From NCBI GenBank assembly GCA_025148965.1, contig CP102273.1:2942270-3006269 (forward strand): a DNA stretch of 64,000 nucleotides, in the 5' to 3' direction. The stretch's first letter is position 1. Each line of letters opens with the position of its first letter. Made by a program: the position numbers and the translations under genes. Shown one piece after another: positions 1 to 8,195 of the stretch. The stretch comes from Intestinibacter bartlettii. GTDB taxonomy: Bacteria > Bacillota > Clostridia > Peptostreptococcales > Peptostreptococcaceae. Under the pieces are notes generated by a model. The model saw only the letters and a list, made by a program, of their open reading frames with translations, had not been told where the DNA came from and ran no database searches.

Positions 1-1565
1 ATACTTCTTGAGCTATCTTTTCCTATTTTTACGTCATTTGGTTTTCCATCACTAAGTACGATTAGTATTTTGTTTTCTTCTTCGCGTTCTAATAAACCAT
101 CACAAGTAGCCTTTATTGCAAGACCATCTCTATTGTTACCAGAACAGTAATATTCAAATATATCTTCACATTTTCTTACATTGTCATTGTAATCCCTAAA
201 ACGTTTTAATATAGTATAGTCTAAGAAACTTTGGAATCCCATAACCCTATTTGGAATTCCAGCTAAAGTAAGTGAAGTTGCTAAAATATACGCCTGTATA
301 GCTACCATAAACTGTTTTGAAGTTTGTGAACCACTTGAATCGAGTAATATATCTATAACATATCTACCCTTTCCATTATCAACATCTTTGTAAAACACTT
401 TATTGTTGCTACTTCTACCTATGCGCCAAGCCTTATTCGCATATATTGTTCCACAATCAGAATACACTCTATCAGATGAACTTTCTTCTATTAATAATCT
501 TGAAAAATTCTCTTTAAGTTTATTAATTTGTCTTCTATACATTTTCATTTTATATTGAAATTCGAATATATTATTGTCCTTTTGTCTAGTTACATACTTT
601 AATTGAAACGCATTGTCGCAAGGAGATCTCAATACCCCATCTGTAAAATGTAATCTGCATCCTTCATGAACATTTCTACAATTTCTTGCCTCTATTTTTC
701 TACTATCATTTTGGCTTAAATAAGATTTTCCATAGTAGTATTCTACTCTTTTATATATCTTATTTAACATTTCTTCATTAACATATATTGCTCTATTAGG
801 AGTTGATTCCAAATCAATATCACCATTTTCATCTCCTAATCCATCTACCAGCATACCACCTGTTAAATTATTAATCTCTGTTTCTACCGTTTCAACCTCT
901 TGGTCTCTATACAATTCCTCTAACATAAAATCTGCAAATGTATCAAAATCTATATCTACATTTTTTACATTTTCTTCTGCAAATTCTACATTTTGATTTT
1001 GGCTATCCAATATATGTTGGAAATATGTAAGATATATCTCATCAACTCTTTTTAATATGTTCATTATATTGTCGTTTGAATCTATTGCATTAATTTCTCT
1101 AAGTATTTTTCGAACAAGTCTATCCATAACAGGATGTCTATCCATTTGTTGAAGAACATAAGTATATTTAAGTAATTGCAAGATATCTTCTTTGTGTATT
1201 TTAGAATAACCTTTTAAAATATCATCATATGCCTTATTTCGGATATCCACTACACCTGGTCGTTCTTCTATTACTTTCTTTTCTACAACATCATTTAAAA
1301 TTATTTGAATAAGTGTGCATAAAATATCTTTATTATATCCTGATTTTATTCTATTAACTAAGTACTTCTTAACAGTTTCCCAATCCACATATTTTCTTCT
1401 AGCCCCTGCTATTATCGCATAATACATAGATGCATCTTTTGAGCTATAATCCTTTTCTGATGAATCTATTTCTTCATCGTATTTTCCTGAAACTGTCCAA
1501 GCCAAATTATTTACTCTATTATCAAATTCATATTCATTGAATATCCACTTTAAACCATTTCCCAT
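1..1565 (-). CDS. VWA-domain protein, CobT/NorD-like, partial (C-terminus beyond window)
   Basis: An open frame of about 521 codons runs from an ATG at 1565 off the left edge without a stop, so the C-terminus is missing. Near residue 405 there is a MIDAS motif (DSSGS) in an ILLDSSGSQ context, followed by NRDG and VLSDGKPND, the expected metal-binding elements of a von Willebrand A domain. The N-terminal ~390 residues are hydrophilic and rich in charged helices, as in CobT/NorD-type partners of MoxR ATPases. An AAAGGGTGA ribosome site precedes the ATG, and the gene lies 48 bases downstream of the MoxR-like ATPase gene, so the two are probably co-transcribed. VWA/MoxR pairs act as chaperones that insert metals or remodel target enzymes; the target here is unknown. 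Not CobT of cobaltochelatase in function, since this genome uses CbiK. Confidence 0.85.
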   Translation of the reverse strand, partial: MGNGLKWIFNEYEFDNRVNNLAWTVSGKYDEEIDSSEKDYSSKDASMYYAIIAGARRKYVDWETVKKYLVNRIKSGYNKDILCTLIQIILNDVVEKKVIEERPGVVDIRNKAYDDILKGYSKIHKEDILQLLKYTYVLQQMDRHPVMDRLVRKILREINAIDSNDNIMNILKRVDEIYLTYFQHILDSQNQNVEFAEENVKNVDIDFDTFADFMLEELYRDQEVETVETEINNLTGGMLVDGLGDENGDIDLESTPNRAIYVNEEMLNKIYKRVEYYYGKSYLSQNDSRKIEARNCRNVHEGCRLHFTDGVLRSPCDNAFQLKYVTRQKDNNIFEFQYKMKMYRRQINKLKENFSRLLIEESSSDRVYSDCGTIYANKAWRIGRSSNNKVFYKDVDNGKGRYVIDILLDSSGSQTSKQFMVAIQAYILATSLTLAGIPNRVMGFQSFLDYTILKRFRDYNDNVRKCEDIFEYYCSGNNRDGLAIKATCDGLLEREEENKILIVLSDGKPNDVKIGKDSSRS

Positions 1566-1613
1566 ATTATCACCCTTTAATTAATTATTTAAGCATTTAT
1601 ATTTCTGCATCAA

Positions 1614-2537
1614 CTAATCATTTGGGAATATATCAAAACTTTCCCATCCCTCTGGAATTCTAGTTCTTATAATATCTGATACCATTTCTTTTTCATATAT
1701 ATCAAATGTTTTCCCTGTGATACCCATATTGATTGCAAGAGTTGGTTTTAGACCTCTTTTTATAGTTTTTAATGCACCTATCATTCCTCTTAAATCTATA
1801 GCTTTTGTAGATATCTCCCCATTTTCAGCTTTAAGTTGTAAGTCCATAAATATTCCTATAAATTGAAGTAATTTTTCTTCATCTACTGTCGGGAATTCCC
1901 TTTTTAATATCATTTTTAATTTTTCTTCATCTACTGCTGGAATATCTATTACTAAAAATCTTGATACTAATGCCTCATTTAATTCTTTTGTTCCAGCATA
2001 TTCGTAGTTCATGGTTCCGATAAATCTAGTTGCTGGATGAAGTTTTATTCTTTCATATCCAGGCACATCTATAACTCTTCTATAGTCAAGTGCTGAATGA
2101 AGTACTACTATTGCATCATTTTTAGCCATATTGATTTCATCAAATATACCAAATCCGCCGTTTACTGCACATTCATATACTGATCCACGTCTAAGTTTTA
2201 CTTCATTATCTATAAATGTGTCTGTACCTATTAAAGATGCACTATCTGTGTTGATGTGGAATGAAGTGTTCCATTGAGGTCTTCCGAAAATTTCTGATAA
2301 GTTATCAGATAGTAAGTTCTTACCTGTTGCTTTTGGTCCTGATAATAATATATTTTCTTCTTCTAAAATTCCTGTAATACACATTTCTAATATATCTTTT
2401 CCTATAAAAAATGCTGGTGATTTTGTGACTCTTTCTTTTAATTCATCTTTTACGTCATATTCTTTTCTGAAATGTTCTATATCCTTTATTAATGATTCAC
2501 TAACCCCTTGTTCCTTTAAATTATCTAATATATTCAT
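1614..2537 (-). CDS. MoxR-type AAA+ ATPase
   Basis: The 307-residue protein has a Walker A motif GPKATGKN at residues 67-74, a Walker B GIFDEIN at 130-136, a sensor-1 Asn (GTMN, 177) and an arginine finger in LVSRF (193). Its length and motif order fit MoxR/RavA/CbbQ ATPases, which pair with VWA proteins to remodel or metal-load client enzymes in the cytoplasm. The partner VWA gene follows directly downstream. AAAGGAGA precedes the ATG at good spacing. The divergent neighbour at 2901 is an acyltransferase and gives no clue to the client. The family assignment is firm; the client is unknown. Confidence 0.88.
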   Translation of the reverse strand: MNILDNLKEQGVSESLIKDIEHFRKEYDVKDELKERVTKSPAFFIGKDILEMCITGILEEENILLSGPKATGKNLLSDNLSEIFGRPQWNTSFHINTDSASLIGTDTFIDNEVKLRRGSVYECAVNGGFGIFDEINMAKNDAIVVLHSALDYRRVIDVPGYERIKLHPATRFIGTMNYEYAGTKELNEALVSRFLVIDIPAVDEEKLKMILKREFPTVDEEKLLQFIGIFMDLQLKAENGEISTKAIDLRGMIGALKTIKRGLKPTLAINMGITGKTFDIYEKEMVSDIIRTRIPEGWESFDIFPND

Positions 2538-2900
2538 TTCCGTCTCCTTTTGTTTCCCCTATTTATTTTATATTATTTTGTATAATTACCTATTTCTCAC
2601 ATAATCATAACTCTTATCCAATATTATCCATACATCGTTAATTATATCATGATTTGTAAACTTGTTCTGTAACAAATGTCACTTATTTTTTTTTAATATA
2701 ACAGTATCTAGTTAATATTAATTTTTAACATCTAAATATATATGTTTTATATAACGATATAGTGATAACTTTACCATGCTTATTATATTTTGTTATTATA
2801 CCCGAATAATTACAAAACTTGTCGCCATATTTTTTCATATATCACAATGGTTTGGTATATATTGTTATATACATAAATAAAAATTTTTAATATTAGGAGT
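2538..2900. other. divergent intergenic region, no gene seen
   Basis: This 363-base AT-rich stretch separates the minus-strand moxR-like gene from the plus-strand acyltransferase, so it must hold promoters for both directions. I could not pick out a convincing -35/-10 pair for either, and there is no open frame or strong hairpin. Confidence 0.6.
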
Positions 2901-4313
2901 GTGATTAAAATAGTATTTTCAAATTTATTATTTATGTTTGCTTTTTTACCAGCAAATATAATATTGTACTTTTTAGCTAGAAATTTTAAAGTAAAAAATA
3001 TTATTCTTATAATTTTTTCGTTAGTATTTTATTCATGGGGCGAACCTGTATGTGTTGCTTTACTAATTTTTAGTTCCTTTATCGGGTATATATTTGCTAT
3101 GCAAATACATAAAAGCGAAACAGAACAACAAAAAAAAATGTATTTAATTATTTCTTTAATAATTAATATTGGTTTATTAGGTATATTCAAGTATACTGGT
3201 TTCTTTGTAAATAATCTTAATGCTTTACTTCCTATAGATTTACCAGTTCCTAATATATCATTACCTATTGGTATTTCATTCTATACATTCCAAATAGTTT
3301 CTTATGTAGCAGATGTTTATTGTAATAGGGTTAAAGCTCAAGAGAGTTTCCCTAAATTTTTAATGTATGTATCTTTATATCCGCAACTAATAGCTGGACC
3401 TATTATAAGATATATCGATATAGAAAAAGAAATCGACAACAGAGAAGTTAATATATCTAATATTTCTCAAGGTATTAATAGATTTATAATTGGTTTAGCA
3501 AAAAAAGTTATAATTGCTAATACTGCAGCAACTTTAGTTTCAACATTTTTAGATGGTGAAATAGCAACTCTAGGTGTATTAGACGCTTGGTTCGGACTTT
3601 TAATGTTTACTGTTCAAATATACTTTGACTTCTCAGGATACTCTGACATGGCTATAGGTCTTGGTAAAATATTTGGATTTACTTACTGTGAAAACTTCAA
3701 TTATCCATATATATCAAAATCTGCAACTGAATTTTGGAGAAGATGGCATATGTCTTTAGGATCATTTTTTAGAGATTATGTTTACATACCTCTTGGCGGT
3801 AATCGAAAAAGACAACTATTAAATATATTTGTTGTTTGGTTTTTAACAGGATTTTGGCATGGAGCTAGTTGGAACTTTATAATTTGGGGATTATATTTCG
3901 GTACAATAATTTATTTAGAAAAAAAAGTATTGTTCAAATTCACAAAAAAATTGCCACAAATTATTCAGTGGTTCTTTGCAATAATTATTGTTATGATTGG
4001 TTGGGCTATATTCTACTATGTTGATTTAAATAGCCTTAGCACATTCTTAAAAGCTCTAGTAGGTCTAAATAATAATCCACTTTATTCTGACACTTTACCA
4101 ATAACATTTATGTCTAATATAGCATTTGTAGTAATTGCTCTAATTGCATCTACTCCTATTCCAAAAATATTATTCCATAAACTGAATGATAATTCTAAAG
4201 TAAATGGTAATTTAGATTTTGTACAAATCATTTTTAATGTATCATTAATATTCTGTACAATATCTTTATTAGTTGGAGAAAGCTATAATCCATTTTTATA
4301 TTATAGATTCTAG
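2901..4313 (+). CDS. MBOAT family O-acyltransferase (AlgI/DltB-like)
   Basis: A 470-residue polytopic membrane protein with the MBOAT hallmarks: RRWHMSLGSFFRDYVYIPLGG at about 280-300 and the catalytic-type His320 in FWHGASWN. AlgI/DltB-type enzymes move an acyl group across the membrane to an extracellular polymer or a partner protein. The next gene, 11 bases downstream, is the matching periplasmic-type DHHW protein, so the pair probably O-acetylates a surface polysaccharide. The start is odd: the frame opens with GTG at 2901, only one base after the AGGAG at 2895-2899. Family members usually begin MVFSSLLF, which would put the initiator at 2910, where the codon is ATA. Either a rare start is used or one base is misread. 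Confidence 0.9.
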   Translation: MIKIVFSNLLFMFAFLPANIILYFLARNFKVKNIILIIFSLVFYSWGEPVCVALLIFSSFIGYIFAMQIHKSETEQQKKMYLIISLIINIGLLGIFKYTGFFVNNLNALLPIDLPVPNISLPIGISFYTFQIVSYVADVYCNRVKAQESFPKFLMYVSLYPQLIAGPIIRYIDIEKEIDNREVNISNISQGINRFIIGLAKKVIIANTAATLVSTFLDGEIATLGVLDAWFGLLMFTVQIYFDFSGYSDMAIGLGKIFGFTYCENFNYPYISKSATEFWRRWHMSLGSFFRDYVYIPLGGNRKRQLLNIFVVWFLTGFWHGASWNFIIWGLYFGTIIYLEKKVLFKFTKKLPQIIQWFFAIIIVMIGWAIFYYVDLNSLSTFLKALVGLNNNPLYSDTLPITFMSNIAFVVIALIASTPIPKILFHKLNDNSKVNGNLDFVQIIFNVSLIFCTISLLVGESYNPFLYYRF

Positions 4314-4324
4314 GGAGGTATAAC

Positions 4325-5623
4325 ATGAGTAATAAAGTAGATTTAAAAAATAATCAATCCAATAAAAAACCTAAACCTGCTGATTATTTAAATATAGCTA
4401 TATGCAGTTTAATTATGATATTCTTCTTTATACCTATGTTCTTCACAACTAATGGTGGAGTTTCTCAACAAGAAAAAAGGGATTTAGCAACTTTCCCTAA
4501 GTTATCTGAATTAACTGCAGAAAAATTCTTTAGTGGAGATTTTTTATCGCAAATAGACGAATTCTATAAAGACAATTTTGTTCATAGACAAGAATTCCTT
4601 GCCTTATCAGATAATATCAATACTCTTAAAGGTGTCGATAGTGAAATAAAAATGACTGTTGTATCTAACACTACTAGTAATAACTCTGCAAATGCTACAC
4701 AAAGTAATGCTGATGATGATTCTGATAAAGATATGTATAAAAACGTTGAACAGGTGGGAACATTATTAAGTATTGATGATATAGTTTGTGAAGGTTATGG
4801 ATTTAATGAACCTACTGTAAATAATTATGCAAAAACAATAAAAAAATATGGTGATACTTTAAATGCAAATGTATATAACATATTAATTCCTACACATGTT
4901 GAATTCGCATTACCATCTAAGTATAAAAATTTAGCTTCTGAACAAAAGCCAGTAATTGACTTAGTTAATAGCAAACTTGGTAAAAATGTTACTCCAGTTG
5001 ATGCTTATTCAATTTTAAAACAACATAAAACTGAATATATATACTTTAGATCAGACCATCACTGGACTCAACTTGGTGCTTATTATGCATATACTAAATT
5101 CTGTGAAACAGCAGGTTTAAAACCTTGTAACTTAGATGATTATCCACTTAAAAAAGTAACTGGATTCTTAGGAACATTATATAATGGTTCAAAAGAAAAA
5201 AAATTAGCTGATAACCCAGATGTTGTTGAATATAGACCTGTTGGAGGAGATTTAACTGCAACTATTTATCAAAATAGTTCTTTAACAAAAAAATTGGAAT
5301 ACTCTCCTTACTCAGATTATTCTACTGGTTCAAATGCATATGGTACATTCCTTCATGGTGATAACCCCCTTACTATAATCAAAAATCCTGACATTGATAG
5401 TAGTAAAAAAGTTGTTGTTATCAAAGAATCTTATGGTAATGCTTTTGCTCCTTTATTAACTCAAAATTATGGAGAAGTATATGTAATAGATCCAAGATAT
5501 TTTAATGATAATCTTAGTGATTTTGTAGATAAACATAAAATTACAGATGTAATATTTATAAATAATATGATTGCTGTAGGTTCTCAAAATCGCGTAGACG
5601 AATTGAATAAATTACTTAAATAG
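4325..5623 (+). CDS. DHHW family surface protein (AlgX/AlgJ-like SGNH acyl-transfer domain)
   Basis: A 432-residue protein with one N-terminal membrane anchor (about residues 21-40) and an extracytoplasmic domain. It carries the family-defining DHHW motif at 244-247 (SDHHWTQLG) and a Ser369 in KESYGNAF, the expected catalytic Ser and His/Asp elements of an SGNH-like O-acetyltransferase. A Ser/Asn/Thr/Asp-rich linker of low complexity lies at about 113-138. A GGGAGG site and an 11-base gap place it in an operon with the MBOAT gene; in alginate-type systems the MBOAT protein hands acetyl groups to such a partner. The polymer acted on cannot be told from the window. A strong terminator follows the stop. 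Confidence 0.87.
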   Translation: MSNKVDLKNNQSNKKPKPADYLNIAICSLIMIFFFIPMFFTTNGGVSQQEKRDLATFPKLSELTAEKFFSGDFLSQIDEFYKDNFVHRQEFLALSDNINTLKGVDSEIKMTVVSNTTSNNSANATQSNADDDSDKDMYKNVEQVGTLLSIDDIVCEGYGFNEPTVNNYAKTIKKYGDTLNANVYNILIPTHVEFALPSKYKNLASEQKPVIDLVNSKLGKNVTPVDAYSILKQHKTEYIYFRSDHHWTQLGAYYAYTKFCETAGLKPCNLDDYPLKKVTGFLGTLYNGSKEKKLADNPDVVEYRPVGGDLTATIYQNSSLTKKLEYSPYSDYSTGSNAYGTFLHGDNPLTIIKNPDIDSSKKVVVIKESYGNAFAPLLTQNYGEVYVIDPRYFNDNLSDFVDKHKITDVIFINNMIAVGSQNRVDELNKLLK

Positions 5624-5629
5624 TTTTAA

Positions 5630-5665
5630 AAAAAGTAGGATGACAAAATCGCCATCCTACTTTTT
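5630..5665. terminator. bidirectional intrinsic terminator
   Basis: An 8-bp GC-containing stem (GTAGGATG at 5635-5642, CATCCTAC at 5653-5660) is flanked by A and T runs on both sides. It serves the plus-strand acyltransferase pair and the convergent degV gene. Confidence 0.92.
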
Positions 5666-5682
5666 ATTACTAATAAAATTAT

Positions 5683-6549
5683 TTATCTTGCATTTCCCAT
5701 ATATGCAACTACAACTGCACCTTGCGCTGTATGTGCTCCTATTGTTGGACATATATCTTGGATAATTATATCTTCTACACCGTATTTTTGTTTTACTTTT
5801 TCCGCGACATACTGGGCATCTTCAATACAATCACCATGAGATATAAATACCTGTTTTAAATTAGATACATCTGTTTTTATGTCTATATTGTCAACTAATG
5901 TATGTAAGGCTTTTTTACGCCCTCTTACTTTTCCTATTGCTGCTAACTTTCCTTCATCATCCATATGTAATATTGGTTGTATGTTAAGCATAGTTCCTAC
6001 CAATGCACTTGCTCTTGAAAGTCTTCCCCCTCGGAATAAATGATTTAAGTCTGATACAGTAAATTCATGTATTACATGTTGTTTATGCATATTTAGCCAT
6101 TTTGCTATTTCATCTATAGTTTTGCCAGCCTTTTTCATCTCTACGGCTTTCATAAGTAGTATTCCTTGACCAACTGTTCCTGATAAAGTATCAATCACTA
6201 TTATTTTAGACCCCGTTTCTTCTTCCATTAATTTTTCTGCACATATTCTTGCATTATTATAGCTTGAACTCAAACCTGATGAAAAACTTAAATGCAATAT
6301 ATCATGCCCCTCATTAATTTCTTGTTGGAATTTAGCAATTATATTTATAGGATTTGATGCACTTGTTGTCGGCATTTTTCCTTCTTTTAAAGCCCTATAA
6401 AATTCTTTAACAGGCATATCCTCTACCCCTGGAATATATTCCTTATCATCTATAATATAATATAATGGATGCACTGCTATATTGTTTTCTTTTAAATATG
6501 TTTCTGGTAAGTCGTTAGTTGAATCTGTTGAAATAATAAACTCCCTCAT
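5683..6549 (-). CDS. DegV family fatty-acid-binding protein
   Basis: A 288-residue protein of usual DegV length. It opens with the STDSTNDLP motif and contains TSASNP (about 82) and LSSGLSSSYNNA, the segments that line the lipid head-group pocket. DegV/FakB proteins bind a fatty acid in the cytoplasm and present it to the FakA kinase; no fakA is in this window, so a FakB role is possible but not shown. AGGAGG lies 7 bases before the ATG. It is probably monocistronic, between the gltD terminator and the terminator at 5630-5665. Confidence 0.93.
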   Translation of the reverse strand: MREFIISTDSTNDLPETYLKENNIAVHPLYYIIDDKEYIPGVEDMPVKEFYRALKEGKMPTTSASNPINIIAKFQQEINEGHDILHLSFSSGLSSSYNNARICAEKLMEEETGSKIIVIDTLSGTVGQGILLMKAVEMKKAGKTIDEIAKWLNMHKQHVIHEFTVSDLNHLFRGGRLSRASALVGTMLNIQPILHMDDEGKLAAIGKVRGRKKALHTLVDNIDIKTDVSNLKQVFISHGDCIEDAQYVAEKVKQKYGVEDIIIQDICPTIGAHTAQGAVVVAYMGNAR

Positions 6550-6699
6550 TTATATAACCTCCTATTCGAATTTCAAAAATTTAAATAAGTTTTTAAAATT
6601 ATATTCCTATGTTCAAGCCCCTTGTTTTTTATATTTACAACTATATATTTTTATTCATCCAATTCTTCAATTATATTTTAGCACTATTTGGTAGTAAAT

Positions 6700-6745
6700 A
6701 AAAAAGAAATGTTAAAGTAAGTTTTTTTACTTATAACATTTCTTC
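6700..6745 (-). terminator. terminator downstream of gltD
   Basis: A long imperfect stem pairs AGAAATGTTA (6705-6714) with TAACATTTCT (6734-6743). On the minus strand it is followed by a T run. Confidence 0.88.
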
Positions 6746-6770
6746 TTGATAATTATATTGTATGAAAATA

Positions 6771-8183
6771 TTATCTTAAATTAGTTTGACCCATAATATC
6801 TAAATCAATTGTTCTTGCCGCTTTCCTTCCATCGGAAATTGCCTTGCATACTAAAGATTGTCCACTTCTCATATCACCTGCTGCATAAACGCCTTTTACA
6901 GATGTTCTTTTAAATTCATCAGTTTTTACATTTCCTCTTTCATCAAGTTCTACTCCTAAGTCCCCAAGTAATGTTTCGTGTTCTGGATGTAAAAATCCTA
7001 ATGCAAATAATGCTAAGTCACATTCTATTTCAAAATCAGAATCAGCTATCTCTTCCCTATTTTCATCTAATTTAATTGCATGTAATTTATTAACTATACC
7101 AGCTTCACCACTAAACGCTGTAGGTTTAACTGAATATTCCCTTATTCCACCCTCTTCAAATACTGGATTTTTAGTCATTGCTGAAATTTTTCCCCAGAAA
7201 CTTGCTCCTTTTGAATCTCTCTCACTTTCTGAAGAACGTTGAAGTTGATATACATTTTTTGCACCTTGTCTTATAGCAGTTCCGACACAGTCGTTTGCTG
7301 TATCTCCACCACCTATTACAATTACATTTTTATTCGTAGCTAATATCTCATCTTCATCTACTTCTAACCCTCTATTTCTCTTATTTTGTTGTTTTAAGTA
7401 ATCCACTGCAAAATGGAGCCCTTTTAGTGAACGTCCTGGAATAGGTAAATCTCTTGCTTGAGTTGCTCCACCAGTTAAAACAATTATATCGTATTCTTTT
7501 TTTAATATTTTGGCTGGATAATCTCTTCCTACCCATATATTTGTTTTGAATTTAATTCCCTCTTGTTTTAATAAATCTACTCTTCTATCTACAACCCATT
7601 TTTCTAACTTAAAATCTGGTATACCATAAACCAAAAGTCCACCAATTACATCATCTCTTTCAAATACTGTTACATCATAACCAGCTTTGTTTAATTGATC
7701 TGCACAAGCAAGACCTGCAGGACCAGAACCAATAACTGCGACAGTTTTTCCTACTCTTACTAGTGGTGGTTTTGCAGTTATCCATCCTTCTTCAAAAGCC
7801 TTATTTATAATACTGAGCTCCATATTCTTACAGCCAACAGGTTCTTTTATAGCTCCTAAAACACATGCCTTTTCACATAATCCAGGACATACAGTTCCTG
7901 TAAATTCTGGGAAGTTATTTGTTTGGAGTAATCTATCTAATGCATCTTTCCATTGTCCTCTATATACTAAGTCATTTATTTCTGGAGCTGCATTTCCAAG
8001 CGGACATCCATATTCAGATGTACAAAATGGTACTCCGCAGTCCATGCATCTTGCTGCTTGTATTTTTACTTTTTCATAATTCATAGGTATATATATTTGA
8101 TTAAAGTCTTTAATACGTTCTTCTACTGGACGCTTGCTCTGATTCTCACGTTCAAATTCTATAAAACCAGTTTCTTTTCCCAT
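6771..8183 (-). CDS. gltD: glutamate synthase small subunit (NADPH-type)
   Basis: A 470-residue flavoprotein. N-terminal Cys46, 49, 54 and 60 and Cys99, 103 and 107 are the ligands for the two low-potential [4Fe-4S] clusters. A dinucleotide fold IGSGPAGLA at about 151-159 binds FAD, and a second IGGGDTANDC near 300 binds NADPH. The subunit passes electrons from NADPH to the large subunit, which turns glutamine and 2-oxoglutarate into two glutamates. It lies 12 bases after gltB in the same operon. Length and motif set are complete. Confidence 0.95.
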   Translation of the reverse strand: MGKETGFIEFERENQSKRPVEERIKDFNQIYIPMNYEKVKIQAARCMDCGVPFCTSEYGCPLGNAAPEINDLVYRGQWKDALDRLLQTNNFPEFTGTVCPGLCEKACVLGAIKEPVGCKNMELSIINKAFEEGWITAKPPLVRVGKTVAVIGSGPAGLACADQLNKAGYDVTVFERDDVIGGLLVYGIPDFKLEKWVVDRRVDLLKQEGIKFKTNIWVGRDYPAKILKKEYDIIVLTGGATQARDLPIPGRSLKGLHFAVDYLKQQNKRNRGLEVDEDEILATNKNVIVIGGGDTANDCVGTAIRQGAKNVYQLQRSSESERDSKGASFWGKISAMTKNPVFEEGGIREYSVKPTAFSGEAGIVNKLHAIKLDENREEIADSDFEIECDLALFALGFLHPEHETLLGDLGVELDERGNVKTDEFKRTSVKGVYAAGDMRSGQSLVCKAISDGRKAARTIDLDIMGQTNLR

Positions 8184-8195
8184 TTTTGTCCCCCC

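Noticed and set aside
1..1565. CobT subunit of an aerobic cobaltochelatase
   Set aside because: The VWA protein resembles CobT in architecture, but no cobN is present and cobalt insertion is explained by CbiK.
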